In this document: in pieces, positions 11,841 through 22,668 of the stretch | How the letters are laid out: every line of letters starts with the position of its first letter | How positions within the stretch are numbered: position 1 is the first letter of the stretch | Assembly (NCBI GenBank): GCA_963921825.1 | Contig: OY997594.1 | Location: 37,132,557 to 37,196,556 of the forward strand | Direction of reading: 5' to 3' | Origin: Erodium maritimum | Lineage: Eukaryota; Streptophyta; Magnoliopsida; Geraniales; Geraniaceae | Length of the DNA: 64,000 bases | Program-made: the position numbers and the translations under genes | Notes under the pieces: model-generated | Told to the model about the DNA's origin: nothing | The model's database searches: none | Seen by the model: only the letters and a program-made list of their open reading frames with translations

Positions 11841-12345
11841 CAACACCCAATGTTCAACACCCCAAAGGCACTCATGGCCACCCACGACACACCAACAATA
11901 ATACACAGGTGAACACCCCAAAGGCACACATGGCCACCCACGACACACCAATAGTAATACACGGGTCAACACCCCAAAGGCACTCATGGCCACCCACGAC
12001 ACACCAACATTAATACACGGGTCAACACCCTAAAGGCACACATAGCCACCCACGACACACCAACAGTAACACACGAGTTCAACACCCCAAAGGCAGACCT
12101 GACCACCCACGACACACAAATAGTAAAAACACGGGTCCCACACCCCAAAGGCACACCTGACCACCCAAGACACGCAACGGTAAAATACGGGTTCAACTCC
12201 CCACCGGCACTCATGGCCACCCAAGACACGCAACGGTAAAATACGAATTCAACTCCCCACGGGAACTCATGGCCACCTAAGACACACATCGGTAAAATAC
12301 GAGTTCAACTCCCCACGGGCACTCATGGCCACCCACAACCACAAA
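11840..12345. repeat. 56-bp minisatellite array in Gypsy LTR
   Basis: About eight to nine direct repeats of a unit of roughly 56 bp share the core GGCACTCATGGCCACCCA followed by a CACGGGT or ACGGGTTCAA block. The same array occurs in the other two Gypsy LTRs with different copy number and unit length. Confidence 0.9.
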
Positions 12346-12385
12346 CAATTCAATCAACCTCCGGGTACAACCAAATGCCACCAGT

Positions 12386-12560
12386 ATTTCTATTGTTCGA
12401 TAAGCTCACTTATCCTACGACACTACTAAGTGTCACATGCCTTTCTATTGTTCGATACGTTCACGTATCATACGACACCACTAAGTGTCGCCTGCATTTC
12501 TAGTGTTCGATAAACTTACTCATCCTACGACACTACTAAGTGTCACATGCATTTCTACTG
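12386..12560. repeat. Hairpin-bearing ~60-bp repeats in Gypsy LTR
   Basis: Three imperfect copies of a unit contain TTCTATTGTTCGATA and a short inverted repeat, CGACACTACTAAGTGTCG or a close variant. The same feature is at about 46200-46355 and 53740-53880 in the other two LTRs, so it is an ancestral part of the LTR. Its role is unknown. Confidence 0.75.
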
Positions 12561-13150
12561 TTAACTTTCCCTAGTCAAGGCCGAGATCCGGCTACTTTTC
12601 CCTACCTCGTAATGCTTTCCCAAAAGTCCACGCCCAAGCTCCGGCGTGCTCGCGATCACTCGCCTAGCTTTCCCTTTCCGCGGTCCTCGGCATGATCTAA
12701 CAAGATCACAATTAAAGCACTTTTTAAGTTCGCAGGCAAAACTGAAATTAAAGAATTAGACGCCCAAACGCAACCCCGGTAATGTCGATCACTCCCAAAC
12801 TTCCCAATTACTCGACATTGTCAACAACGGGCCTAGAAAGGCCCGATTCGCCCGGCTCGGCGAATCTGCCCGGGATTGGAAAACGCCCTTTCGGGGCTCC
12901 GAAAATTCCCGTTTTCGTTTCTACGCTCTTAGAATAATTCAAGGGTTCCAATGCAATCGACGGAATCAATTTCCGACTTCCGAGCAATTTAATTCGCGTT
13001 TGAAGTTTCTAAACCCGTCATTTCCAACTTTTACAATTTAAATCCAAAATTCATTCCGGGTGTGGATTAACGACTTGGGGATCGTCCTAAACCACCCGAA
13101 CACGAAAACCCGAGACCCGAACACGTGGGCCCCACCCGGCCATCAAGACC

Positions 13151-13226
13151 CGTGGGTGGCTAGACCGGTTTTGGACCGGTTCACCACCATGGTGGCCGGT
13201 CCTAGCTCTGGCCAGCCACCACCCAC
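13151..13226. repeat. Imperfect inverted repeat at the LTR/LINE joint
   Basis: GTGGGTGGCT near 13152 pairs with AGCCACCACCCAC near 13214, and GGACCGG (13173) pairs with CCGGTCC (13196) around a CACCACCATGGTGG centre. It lies between the point where Gypsy LTR homology ends and LINE C ORF1 resumes. It could be a filler insertion at a deletion point or a diverged piece of LTR. Confidence 0.6.
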
Positions 13227-14250
13227 GGTTTTTCAATAAAAGCCCTATTTGTTTCGAGGAGTTCACCCATGATGACAATCCCAAGCTGTTGGAGTCCTCT
13301 GAAATTTTGTTATGGGTGCAGGCTTCGAATCTTGACTTTAAAGCCACAACTAAAAAGGTTGGTCCTAGAATAGGAATTGGCTGGGTAACACCATGGACGT
13401 CGATTGTAAGAAGGACGGTAGGGCATGGCGTGATTATATACGTATTAGGGTAAGATGGGATGTGTCTAAGCCACTGGCGAGGAAGGTAAAAACTCTTTTG
13501 GGAGAGAACATGGCGCATACTTAGGTGCCATTAAAATATGAGCGCATTCAAGACTTATGCTATGTTTGTGGGAAATTAGTGAAAGATTGAGAACTTTATG
13601 AGGAATATTAGGACGAGGAAAGTTTTTCATACGGGGCTTATCTACGGGCGAGTTTGAGCAAACGAACAGGTTCGTTCATGCCCTAGAAGGATATTGTGGA
13701 GAAGGAGGATGATTCGGGTGGGAGGGATAACTTATCAGGTACTCGGAGTTTTCTGTCCGGTAATGGAGCTGGAGGTCGATCACAGTCGGAGGAGGTTCAA
13801 AGTTTAGTGGGGAAAGAATGAGGAATTGGCAAGAATAGGCTGACTAATTCGAACTCCATGGACGATGATAGTTCTAAGGAAGAGAATGGTGTTGATTCGG
13901 ATGCTAGTGATATCGCAAATTGGTGTACAAAGGGGAGCGAGAAGGGCACAAAAAGGGAGAGCAGAAAGTCTGCATCAACTAGCAAGGGTCTGTCGTTATC
14001 TAATAAAAGATCAAAGGGACAAGGTTCGGTTGTGCGTTCTCCTGTGGTCTCAAATAGTGAGGTTCAGAATCAGGATGGTGGGGTGGACTTGAAAAAGTTT
14101 CCAGTTGACTCTTCTAATGGGGGTACAAGGTTGGCGAGGTCTATTGGAACTCGGAGCTAGAGTTGGGCCTCCCTATCAAGTAATGCTGGTTCCACCCGAT
14201 TTCGTAGAATGAAGAGGGTTGGTGAAGGGACCATGGAATTTACTGACTAG
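13222..14250 (+). pseudogene. LINE C ORF1, central and C-terminal part (DUF4283 and CCHC)
   Basis: The frame resumes with FFNKSPICFEEF and LLWVQASNLDF, the second half of the DUF4283 domain. After a frameshift it gives DCKKDGRAWRDYIRIRV and then YERIQDLCYVCG, the start of the CCHC-type zinc knuckle of plant LINE ORF1 proteins. The His and third Cys are not recognisable after a stop. The rest (to about 14250) is Ser/Lys/Gly-rich and full of stops and shifts, typical of the variable tail. It continues the fragment at 10812-10920 across the inserted Gypsy LTR. Confidence 0.75.
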
Positions 14251-14379
14251 GATTCAGTATTGAACAAGAGGAAAGGAGTTTTCATTGATCAGGGGTGGAT
14301 TTTGGGACGTCAATCCCTAAGACACAAAAAGGTTCAATGGTTGTTTTGGCGAGGGTTGCTAATCAACCCTGCCGAGAGC

Positions 14380-15755
14380 AATGATTTTCATGGCTTGGAA
14401 CTGCTAGGGCCTTGGGAACCCCGGGGTAAAACAATTCTTAATCGAGTTTATAGCTCAAAAGAAACCCGACATGGTGTTTTTATCTGAAACAAAGTGCAGG
14501 AAACCGCTGGTGGAAGGTCTAAAAAGTGTTTTGGGAATGGAGGGGATGTTTTCCATAGACAGTATCAATGGTGGAGGTGGGATAGTTATGTTCAGGAAGG
14601 ATAAGGAAAACATGACTTATTGTCGTTTTCTCCTAATCATGTAGACTTAGAGTTGTTGAATGAGGAAGGTTATCCAGTCAGGTTGACGGGTTTGTATGGT
14701 GAACCGAAGTGGGATAGGAGGCATGTAACGTGGAGTTTGATTCGAAGGTTGGGAAATAGAGGCAATGGTTCGTGGGCGATCATGAGAGACTTTAATTATA
14801 CCTTATCAATAGAGGACATGAGGGGAGGTTGTTTCTACCCTGTTTCTCTACAAAACGAGTTTAGGAACACCTTAATGGAAAGTGAGTTGAGGGATGTGGG
14901 TGTTCAGGGTTACATATTCAGTTGGGAGAAAGGACGGAGAGGTCCGAACCGACTGGAGGTATAGTTTGACAAATTAGGGGTGAATAGGGGATTGGAAGCG
15001 TTGTACACGTCGAGTTTGTGGCATGGAGGCTTGTCCACGTCGGATCATGCCCCAATTATTATGTTTGCAAAAAAGGAGCACGGGGAAAGGAGATCTCGTT
15101 ACTTTCGATATGAAGAAGCATGGAATAGGGACCCGGAATGGGAAAGACTGTTCCGATCACTGAGGGAAGAAAGTGGGGAGCAGAATGTTGGTGTGTGTCT
15201 CGCGAAGACTGCCAAGGAGCTGTCAAAGTGGGCAACAACGTCTCCTGATTCAATTCAAGTTCGAATCAGGAGATGCAAGGAGGATATGAATCGGCTTAGA
15301 GGAAAATGGGATAGGAAGACTGGCTCAAGGGTACATCAACTACGTACATAACTCACCAGACTGTTACCACATAAGGATTACATTTGGAAATAGAGGGCTA
15401 AGCAACACTGGCATAGAGGTGGTGATCTAAATACGAAGTATTTCCATAAGAACACTATGGTTAAGAGATGAAGGAACCAAATTCATTCATTATAGGATGA
15501 ATTGGAGGATTTCTACGGAGGGTCGTCGCCTGCGACCGATCATTCCAGGGAGAGGCATCCGGCAAAGTGATCCGCTATCTCCGTTCCTTTTCATTATTTG
15601 TGCAGAGGGGTTATCAAGGCTCATTGATAACTTTGAGATGAAAGGTCCAATTCAGGAGACAAAGGTAGTTCGGACGACCCCGTCAGCCTCTCATATATTT
15701 TTTGCGGATGATAGTTTTTTTCTTTGGTAGGGCGTTGGAGGAGGAATCTCGGAAT
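14380..15755 (+). pseudogene. LINE C ORF2: endonuclease and partial reverse transcriptase
   Basis: Fragments in shifting frames follow the order of an L1 ORF2. These are an endonuclease start near 14385, KPDMVFLSETKC-like sequence near 14470, RLTGLYGEPKWDRRHVTW at about 14680-14730, and an SDHAPI endonuclease end near 15040. A linker region (15060-15350) follows. The RT then reappears only as GIRQSDPLSPFLFIICAEGL (15560-15615) and FFADDSFF (15700-15725). The RT segment between about 15440 and 15490 is missing, and everything after the FADD box is lost. It is more decayed than LINE-1. Confidence 0.85.
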
Positions 15756-15770
15756 TGGAAGCATTTGTTG

Positions 15771-15920
15771 CGGCTCGCGGTTACGACTCACGGTTACGAC
15801 TCACGGTTTAGTGAGTCAGAAAAGTACAATTCGCCATCACACCATGTGACTCGCGGTTTCCAATTCACTAAATCGCGAGTTGCGAACCATAAATCGTGTG
15901 AACAAGTCGCACGATGTAAA
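15771..15920. repeat. Short 13-bp tandem repeats with inverted elements
   Basis: GGTTACGACTCAC is repeated in tandem (15779-15804), followed by GGTTTAGTGAGTC, which can fold back on the preceding GACTCAC. Further copies of the GACTCGCGGTTT theme lie at about 15848-15895. It separates the truncated LINE C from a minus-strand LINE end. It may be the remnant of a small fold-back element. Confidence 0.5.
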
Positions 15921-15925
15921 TGCTC

Positions 15926-16570
15926 TTTTTTACTGAAAAGGTGGAGATTTTATTAATAATAGACGAACGAGAGCCATTACAAATCAAGAGTCCCCGAAGG
16001 ACTCATAACACATAATTCTAAGACAATATAACCATCGTAGACGATATTGAAATCACCACATAGGCAGGCAAGAAGAGGGGTGGAGGTTAGAAAACAGAAC
16101 TGGGAGTACTGGTCAAGGTATTGCCTAAACGCTGCATCTGAATCTATGCGAAGCGACCGAACTTGAACTCGACAATTTTATTGGAAGGATATATGTGAAT
16201 CAAGGTTCCCTTTCAGGAAAAGTCCCCGAAACTCTACTCACTAGTCATTGGCCCTATAAAGAAGAAATTAGATAAAAAAAGGCTCAATCGATTATCCTGA
16301 TCCAAAATTAAGAGAAGGGTGGATTAGGGTGCCATGGAGGCCAGGGAGAAGGACGTGCCGGTGGCGGCTTTAGAGACGATAAGGGTTGCTCAAGAAAGAT
16401 GATCCGATACAATGAGGTCGACAGGCTCCGAGGCGGCAAGATCTATAGATGTCAAGGTGAGTTAGACAATAACCACCAGATTTACAGATGGGAGACCGAA
16501 GAAAATCGGGAGACATGTCGTTGATGACGATAAGGATCCAATATCGCCATGGTTAGAGACAGCTTGAAAG
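15926..16570 (-). mobile_element. LINE fragment, minus strand (3' end plus possible leader)
   Basis: On the minus strand, sequence ending at about 15926 reads TTATTAATAAAATCTCC and then an A-rich tail, like the other LINE 3' ends here. From 16330 to 16570 the minus strand is pyrimidine- and GC-rich, like a LINE leader. With only some 640 bp between them, this would be an internally deleted copy. No coding domain or target-site duplication is visible, so the assignment is tentative. Confidence 0.35.
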
Positions 16571-16897
16571 AGGCCTTAGTAAAAAATACTAACAAAGCTT
16601 ATAGGGAAATCCTTAGCAGTCTATTCTCTACTCTTACAAATTTGTATTTAGATGTTCTTAACAACCTCAATAGTATGATGTGTTATCGTTCATATGATAC
16701 GACCATGAACATTTAATTTCAATTGATGAGAAAAATAGCAAGTATTGCTTAAATACGCTATATTTTTTCTTTCTGTATTCTACTTTGCCTATATTTTAAG
16801 CTTACTTACGTAACTTAACATTTGCCTTTTATTCTTGCCATTTAATTATTTGTAAGCAAAGTACATATTACTCTAAAAAGTACAAATGTGCTATATC
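16571..16897. other. Unassigned AT-rich spacer
   Basis: AT-rich, with no open frame or repeat of note. It ends at the target site of the next retroposon. Confidence 0.5.
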
Positions 16898-16913
16898 AAA
16901 TTCCCAAGCCGTC
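16898..16913. repeat. Target-site duplication of retroposon (left)
   Basis: AAATTCCCAAGCCGTC; the right copy at 18645-18660 differs at one base (AAATTCCCAAGTCGTC). Confidence 0.75.
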
Positions 16914-18644
16914 AATCTCTCTCGTCTATGAGAAACTAACCCTAGCCCTTAGTTTCTATAGAGCTCTCCCCTGCTACCGCCGCTCTTGCGCTGCCTGTAG
17001 CTACTGTCGGAACTACAACCCCCTTGTTCCTCAGTCCCATCCGGTCGCAACCCTCGTAGACCATGCTTGGTATGGGGGATATATACCGATGGGACTGGAT
17101 CCCCATACCGCACTCTTCGTCTTCCTTCTCCCTCGCCGTCCATCCTGCGATCTCACCGGCTTCTAGTCCGGTCACCATAGGACCCCGAACCTCTTCTCTG
17201 CCGATGTCGAGTGGGTCTCCTAATCCGCGAGGTTTGTGTCATTCTCTGCCACTCGATGAATCGGTGCGGGAAACTGGGGTGCCTTACGACCCACGCCACA
17301 AAGCGGCCCCTCTTCGGCCTAACCCTAGCCTGTCTCCATGGGCTCACCACGACCTTGCTCTAGTGGCTGGGGTGGACGACACGCAGCCTGGTGGAGCGCA
17401 TCCGAAGCCTGCACCCCCTCGCTTCATGGAGGTAGGGATGGTCTGGGACCTGACGGAAAGCGCGATTTTCTCCTCCGTCAAGCTAGTAAGGACCCGATTC
17501 CAGCACCTGATCCGCGACCACTATGGGGTGCGGCGGAGTACAGTGGAAGCTTCCTCCACGTTTGTTCGTCGTGGATGGGCACGGAGGCGGAGTAGGGTTT
17601 GGATACCTTGTAGCGGGGTCGTTCCCGGTCCTGCTTATGGGGCTGATGGCCCTCTACCTCGAGACTCGAGGATGGATGCGTCAGAGCAGATGTAGACCAC
17701 TGTCCGAAGGAGAGTCCGGACATCGGCCTCAACATGTACCCTCAGACTCACTTCCCGGCGTATCAGAGAGGTCTTATGCGGTACAATGCAGCGAGAGGAC
17801 CTCGCCCCCACGTCAAAGGACCGATGGTTCACCACTCTTTTCCGGATGGGGTGGTGCCGCAGTCCTATGGGGATAATGGTGAAGATGGTGATGTGTTGGG
17901 TTGGGAGCGGGAGCCTGTGGCCCCAACCCCGGTGAGAATGGATCCGATACCTAAAGCTCGGTTATCTCGAGGAAGGGGGATTGGGGTAACAATGGACTCG
18001 ATACCTAACCCGGGTCCCTGAGTTCACACCTAGGATGCCAACCAGGTGCCTGCGACAGGCCCCCTGGGTGGTCCTACACGAAAGCCCCAACTTTTGTACA
18101 TGGGAACATACGACGAGGGGTGGGTGGAGATCAGCTCTCTGCTGATTCGATTGCTGCCTTGCTGCCATGGGAGCGTGGTGGACTTGGGGGTGGAGGACGC
18201 GCCCATCCAGGAGCGCGAGCTGTGGAAGCTCCGACGCCTTTGGTTCATAGGAGCGCCAACTCCTGGAGTACGGGAAAAGGGTGGTGCCTGCATCTGGTTG
18301 GCACACCAAGTCACAGTCAGGGGAGATGCCCCGGTAGGAGGAATGATTCACCATCTAAGCATTGGGAACTGGCCCTAGGAGGGGTCCCTAGACGATGCTT
18401 TGCCTCCCACCACCACCATTACTATAGAGGTCCCTCAGGATCTCTGATATCCTGTTCCTCCTCCCTGCCTTCTTCCTTTGCCCACGGGGTGTCAAAATAC
18501 CGTCTATGAAGGTTCTGGTACTAAAAGGTTCAATGAACTATTGTTCGTTCATACTGGCCTTTCGTGGTCGAAGAGGTTGTTCCTCGTGGCATTTCGATGT
18601 AATCGTTCTTAAAAAGTTATAATATTGCAATTTGTCGTTAAAAA
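16914..18644 (+). mobile_element. GC-rich poly(A) retroposon, probable non-autonomous LINE derivative
   Basis: 1.73 kb flanked by a 16-bp duplication with one mismatch and ending in a short A run at 18640-18647, so it was inserted by target-primed reverse transcription. The body is GC-rich between AT-rich flanks and opens with a leader-like CCCTAGCCC stretch. A 210-codon plus-strand frame (17063-17695) and others overlap it, but none has a recognisable domain. There is no endonuclease or reverse transcriptase. Recurrent GGACTGGATCC/GGATCCGATACC-like motifs occur in the body. It probably derives from the 5' leader/ORF1 region and 3' end of a LINE and used enzymes in trans. Confidence 0.65.
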
Positions 18645-18660
18645 AAATTCCCAAGTCGTC
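18645..18660. repeat. Target-site duplication of retroposon (right)
   Basis: Right copy of the 16-bp duplication, next to the A tail; one mismatch to 16898-16913. Confidence 0.75.
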
Positions 18661-18719
18661 CCTATGTGTTGATTAGTTTTCATAGAACCACATGGAACTT
18701 TGAAAATTACCGAAGATTG

Positions 18720-20661
18720 ATTTTTTGTTAGTTATTTTATCAACAAAATCTTATTAGGGGATTACTCTTTGTAGTAAAGAATAACCCAAGAGACTTAGCT
18801 CTTCAACACAAAACGACTAAAAGTACCAAAATTAAACTCTCCAAACCAACACTCTAAACCATTTCACACAAAGCCAACAACCTACTGCATAAATATGCAG
18901 AAACAATATAAGACCAAAAATCCAACAGACTCACCACATTTAGTGTCACCCACCCCATTGCTTGTTTCCCAAGCAACAAAACAATGAACCAAAAATTACA
19001 ACAAATAGACCCACAACCTGCTAAGGACAAAATATTAAAATCAACCCAACCCTCCCAAAGCACCCTCTCTTCTACATAAATTTACAGGTCATGGTTATCC
19101 TAAAGAACCATTTAAGTATCATAGATAGAGTCCCACACCACACAACCTGACACCCAAGCACCAAAACAAACGGATGAAGCACCAACCATAAGTTTGAGAG
19201 CCCTAGGGCCCTGAGATCAAAAGATTTCCCTAATAGTAACCCCAAAATTAATTAATTAAGTCCCAAGCATTACCAAATAAACCAGAAGCAGGCAAAAAGT
19301 AAACTTGTTCCCCATGAAAGCCAAAAAATCTTACTGCCTTAAACTTTTCTTCCTTCTATGACATTGAAATGGAGATGATTTCCAAGCTTCCAAAATCATC
19401 CATGTGAAAAGGCTCCATTCTAGGCTGAAAGAATAACTTTGGATCTTGCTGAGGATGTCCAAATGAGAGGAGGAAATATTGTTGAATACCACTTCATTTC
19501 TAGCCAGCCAAATATACCACATTGTAATGAAACATATGATTCTCCACTACTTTGGGAGGTTGTAGATGCAATATCAGACCAGAAGAAAATTTGTTTTTTA
19601 ATATCTCCTAACAAAGAACCGTTAAAACCCCACCAATTCAACACACCTGACCAAACTAACCAAAACCTTTGACAATTCAGAAGAAGGTGGTTGATTTCCT
19701 CAAAATCCAAACAACAAAAAGGGAAAAAGAATGTCCTGTAAACTGAAATTCAACCCTCTACTGTCCAAGAATAATTTAGCAGGGATGGAACTATGACAAG
19801 CCAACTAGGCAAAAGCAGAAATCTTGGGGGGAGGATGGGGGACCAAATAATTTTTGACCAAGGCAGCTCCTGAACTTGAGAAACATCTAGAAAATTGTAC
19901 ATCTTTTTCACTTTGAAACCAACTTGATGAATTTTCCACACTACTTTCTATTCTCCATAATCTTAAAGATAGGATAATACTAGTAATTCTTACCTATCTC
20001 TGAATTCTCCTAGCTACCACCCTCTGAATTGTCTTCTAAAATAGATATATCAGTCCCCATTGTTCCAGAAATGAGAAACATTTAGGTTCTTGTGTAAATA
20101 GAGATGATACAGCCTCTAAAACCTTGTTTTTATGGAATATCTAAAAGCTAAACATCCACCCCATAAATTGACCCTCATTCCATTGATATCTAGCCTTGAG
20201 AAACCAATAGTATTGTTAAAAAACTGATCTAACAATAGGGATTGAATATGACTTAAGAAATTCTGATTTTCTGAAATATTGATCACTGATAAATCCAAAT
20301 CTTCAGGGAGCAAACCATATTTAGCAAAAATGAACTTCTTCTAAGGAGAATTTGTCTCTATAGAAAATATCCACCACCATTTTGCTAGTAGAGCTGAATT
20401 CATGACATAGAGATTTTTGATCCTAAGCCCTCCTTTGTCCTACGGTAAACAAATCAAACCTCATTTACCTTATGCAAAACCTTCTTTGTTATAGAACCAT
20501 TCCACATAAAATCTCTGCCACATTTCCATCTCCTAGAGGATTTTTTTCGGGGCTTTAAATAATGACATAAAATAGAAAGGGATGGAGGAGAGTAAGGATT
20601 TGATGGGGGGTAATTCTTCCCCCAAAGTTTAGTTTTTTGGATTGCCAAATACTCAGTTTTT
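18720..20661 (-). pseudogene. LINE B, 3' segment: ORF2 C-terminus and 3' UTR
   Basis: The plus strand starts with a short T run (18720-18726) and a TATTTTATCAACAAAATC-like 3' end. 18727-19325 is the 3' untranslated region. From 19331 to about 19710 the minus strand encodes the zinc-binding end of L1 ORF2 (INHLLLNC, then WYIWLARNEVVF). From about 19750 to 20661 it encodes the RT thumb and connection region in several frames. The 5' boundary is sharp. At 20649-20661 it meets the target-site duplication of LINE A, and the same ORF continues at 33578, where the split frame reads through from IIAKLKKN to LSIWQSKKLNFGGRIT. It is the distal part of one interrupted LINE. Confidence 0.88.
20649..20661. 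repeat. Target-site duplication of LINE A (left)
   Basis: ATACTCAGTTTTT here and at 33565-33577. The T run of this copy merges with the complement of LINE A's poly(A) tail. Collapsing the duplication rejoins LINE B ORF2. Confidence 0.88.
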
Positions 20662-20984
20662 TTTGGAGAAGCGATTTTTTATTAAACAGGAATCCAGCTG
20701 GAAACCTGCAACGAAAGTCTAAAAGCAAAGCAATAGACAAAATACAAAGCAGGAAACAAAAAAGAGTTAACAGTACAGGACTCCCGCAGGAATTCATCGC
20801 CTTCTAGAAATAACGACCGCAAGTCTGCAGAGACCAAAAATCTGTCCAAACGGGCTGCCTTAGAAGCGGGACCGTACCAAGTAAACTTGCTACCCACCAA
20901 TGGTAAGTCACACACTACGAGGTCAAAGATAAGATCTCTGAATGATTCACTATCAGCCTCAGAGAAATCACTGTTAGCGCGTTC
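20662..20984 (-). pseudogene. LINE A, 3' stub with endonuclease end
   Basis: The 3' end (TTTAATAAAAAATCGCTTCTCC on the minus strand, ending at 20662) is followed upstream by a frame reading LPLVGSKFTWYGPASKAARL and then DRFLVSAD, the last part of an APE-type endonuclease. Next comes a short tail leading straight into the 3' untranslated region. The entire reverse transcriptase (more than 2 kb) is missing. Either the copy was made from an internally deleted RNA or it lost the RT later. The upstream part of the endonuclease lies at 22669-23020, beyond the solo LTR. Confidence 0.8.
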
Positions 20985-22668
20985 TGTTAGTCTTAGTGCC
21001 CGTAGTTCAATCCTAAATGTCCAAATGTATATATCATCGTTAGCAATAAAATTAAAGCGGCTTTATATTACTTATGTGTTGGAGTAATATATCGATGTGT
21101 GCTCTGATCTATGCCCACCATGCGAATAGAACCATAGATCGAGATAGATCACACTCGATGGGTCCCTAGTCAACAAAGCTTCACTAGAAGCGACTAGTAT
21201 GAAAGATGGCTCTTTATGGCTTACGTTCTGTTAGTCATTGGAATGAGATTCCGGAGTCTGATCATAGATATCATGTGGGACATGATATTGGACGACCCGC
21301 CCTGAATATGTGCCATAGATTAAGTCATGAACATATTCAGTGTTGTAGCTTGTCATGTATCCTTAGACCAAGGAGTCTTTGTGATCGCTATGTAGTCAAC
21401 AACTGAGTTTGACCTGAGCCTAACGTTGTCCGTAACAGGGCTTCCATAACGGCCAGGATTGGCTTGGGGACGGGCTACATGAGTGACACGAAAGACGGCT
21501 AAGGGATTTATCCCTCATACTAAGGTATGGGAAAGATATCGGTTCTCGGCCACTTGATCGAGAGTGACTGGAAGAATAGCATGGCCATGCACATGATACT
21601 GGGTATCATATCTTCAGTCATCTCACATATCAAGGAACGGTGATTGAGAATAATAAGGATGACGGCTCTATGCCTTATCTCAATCAGGATATCGGAGATA
21701 AAAGGAAAATGACAGGGACGACGGAAAGGTTAGAATCGACAGGGTCGATTCGTTATGTAGTGTCAGGCAATACTATAGTCTCGTTAGTTGCCACTTAAAT
21801 AGGATCAAGTAAAATGGGATTTTACGTTGATCTATTGACATGCATAAACCTAAGGGTCACACCGGAGGATGAAACTCATTGACACATTTATGGAGAATGG
21901 CCAAAAGGGAGTTGTCTCGGGACATGACCAAAACTGGGTTTTGGGTCATGTGCCCGTAAGTGAATAGGACTTCACAGATCGAGACAAGGCTTGGAGTCTT
22001 GGGATTGATCGCGTCGGATAATGTTGGACATTTCCGGTATGGAAGGCATGGAGGCGATGAGCGAATCACGGGACCTCGTTGGAAATGGCCACGGGCCATG
22101 TTCCAAGAGGCCCATGAAAGGCCCATGCAACCAAGGCCCATGGAACTAATTAATCAAGTCTTGATTAATTAGTACTAAGTAAGCAAGACAAGGATTAAGG
22201 TGTTGGTGATTCACCACCTAACCCAATCTTGTCTTGCCATACTTTGTCCTATTTACACCTTGACACCATACTTGTCCCATGCCTTTAGTTGGACAAGTAT
22301 GAGTTTTGTTATGTTTAAGTCATCTTTTTTCAACATAACAAACACAAGACAAGAATAGGAAACACATTTTCTCTCCCTCTTCCATGGCCATTTCGGGTTT
22401 GGCTAGTTTCCACCTCCATGTTTGTGTTCTTGAGTCCTCAAAGAGAAGAACTACGTGGCTTTGATTCCCATGTGGATACGTAGGCGTCTTGGAGACTCAA
22501 GCCAATCATTCGTTAACCGGTGTTCTTGTTTTGGTAAGAACTAGTGCTGAATTTTTCTCTTGTTAATCCATTCTTTGTTAGTTGTTTCATGGTTTTAATT
22601 GTCTCTTGGTTTTCATTGATTTTCCGCTGCGAGTTGGTTCATCTCCAACCCTACCTCGAGACCCAACA
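20985..22668 (+). mobile_element. Copia solo LTR inside LINE A
   Basis: A complete 1,684-bp LTR beginning TGTTAGTCTTAGTGCC and ending CGAGACCCAACA. It is flanked by the 5-bp duplication CGTTC (20980-20984 and 22669-22673) with no internal region, so it arose by recombination between two LTRs. From 21465 onward it matches the damaged 3' LTR at 30125-31328 rather than the 5' LTR at 24247-24992. Its first 480 bp are intact, unlike that 3' LTR. Confidence 0.93.
22145..22173. repeat. Perfect 14-bp-arm hairpin in Copia LTR
   Basis: ACTAATTAATCAAG, one T, then its exact reverse complement. The same structure is at 24465-24493 (one base changed), 30805-30833, 37561-37589, 40153-40181 (minus copy) and 62396-62424. 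It follows the GGCCCATGGA block in every complete LTR. Conservation across diverged copies suggests a functional RNA or protein-binding structure, but none is known to me. Confidence 0.9.

Larger units (their letters stand above)
10924..13150 (-). mobile_element. Gypsy LTR fragment (third copy)
   Basis: Homologous to the Gypsy LTR at 52410-55305, in the same orientation. It starts with TATCACGCCCC (the other copy has TGTCACGCCCC), then the blocks GGAACGCGAA, the minisatellite array, the CGACACNACTAAGTGTCG hairpins, GGGCCGAGATCCGGCT-like sequence and AACCCGAGACCCGA. Homology stops near 13140-13150, so about 0.8 kb of the LTR is missing. No internal Gypsy sequence adjoins it, so it is a truncated solo LTR. 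It interrupts ORF1 of the plus-strand LINE C. Confidence 0.85.

Noticed and set aside
11840-12345. Regular direct repeats resembling a CRISPR array
   Set aside because: Units are contiguous 56-bp tandem repeats without unique spacers, lie inside a plant retrotransposon LTR and recur in two sister LTRs; there are no cas genes.
17063-17695. 210-codon plus-strand frame in the GC-rich retroposon
   Set aside because: Several other frames on both strands are equally open over the same GC-rich DNA and none has a recognisable domain, so it is described within the retroposon but not called as a gene.
21857-22172. Identical small frames on both strands recurring at 21857, 24204, 30517, 37377, 40192 and 62098
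   Set aside because: They lie within the Copia LTR and recur because the LTR recurs; both strands are open, no domain, and they break in the older LTRs.
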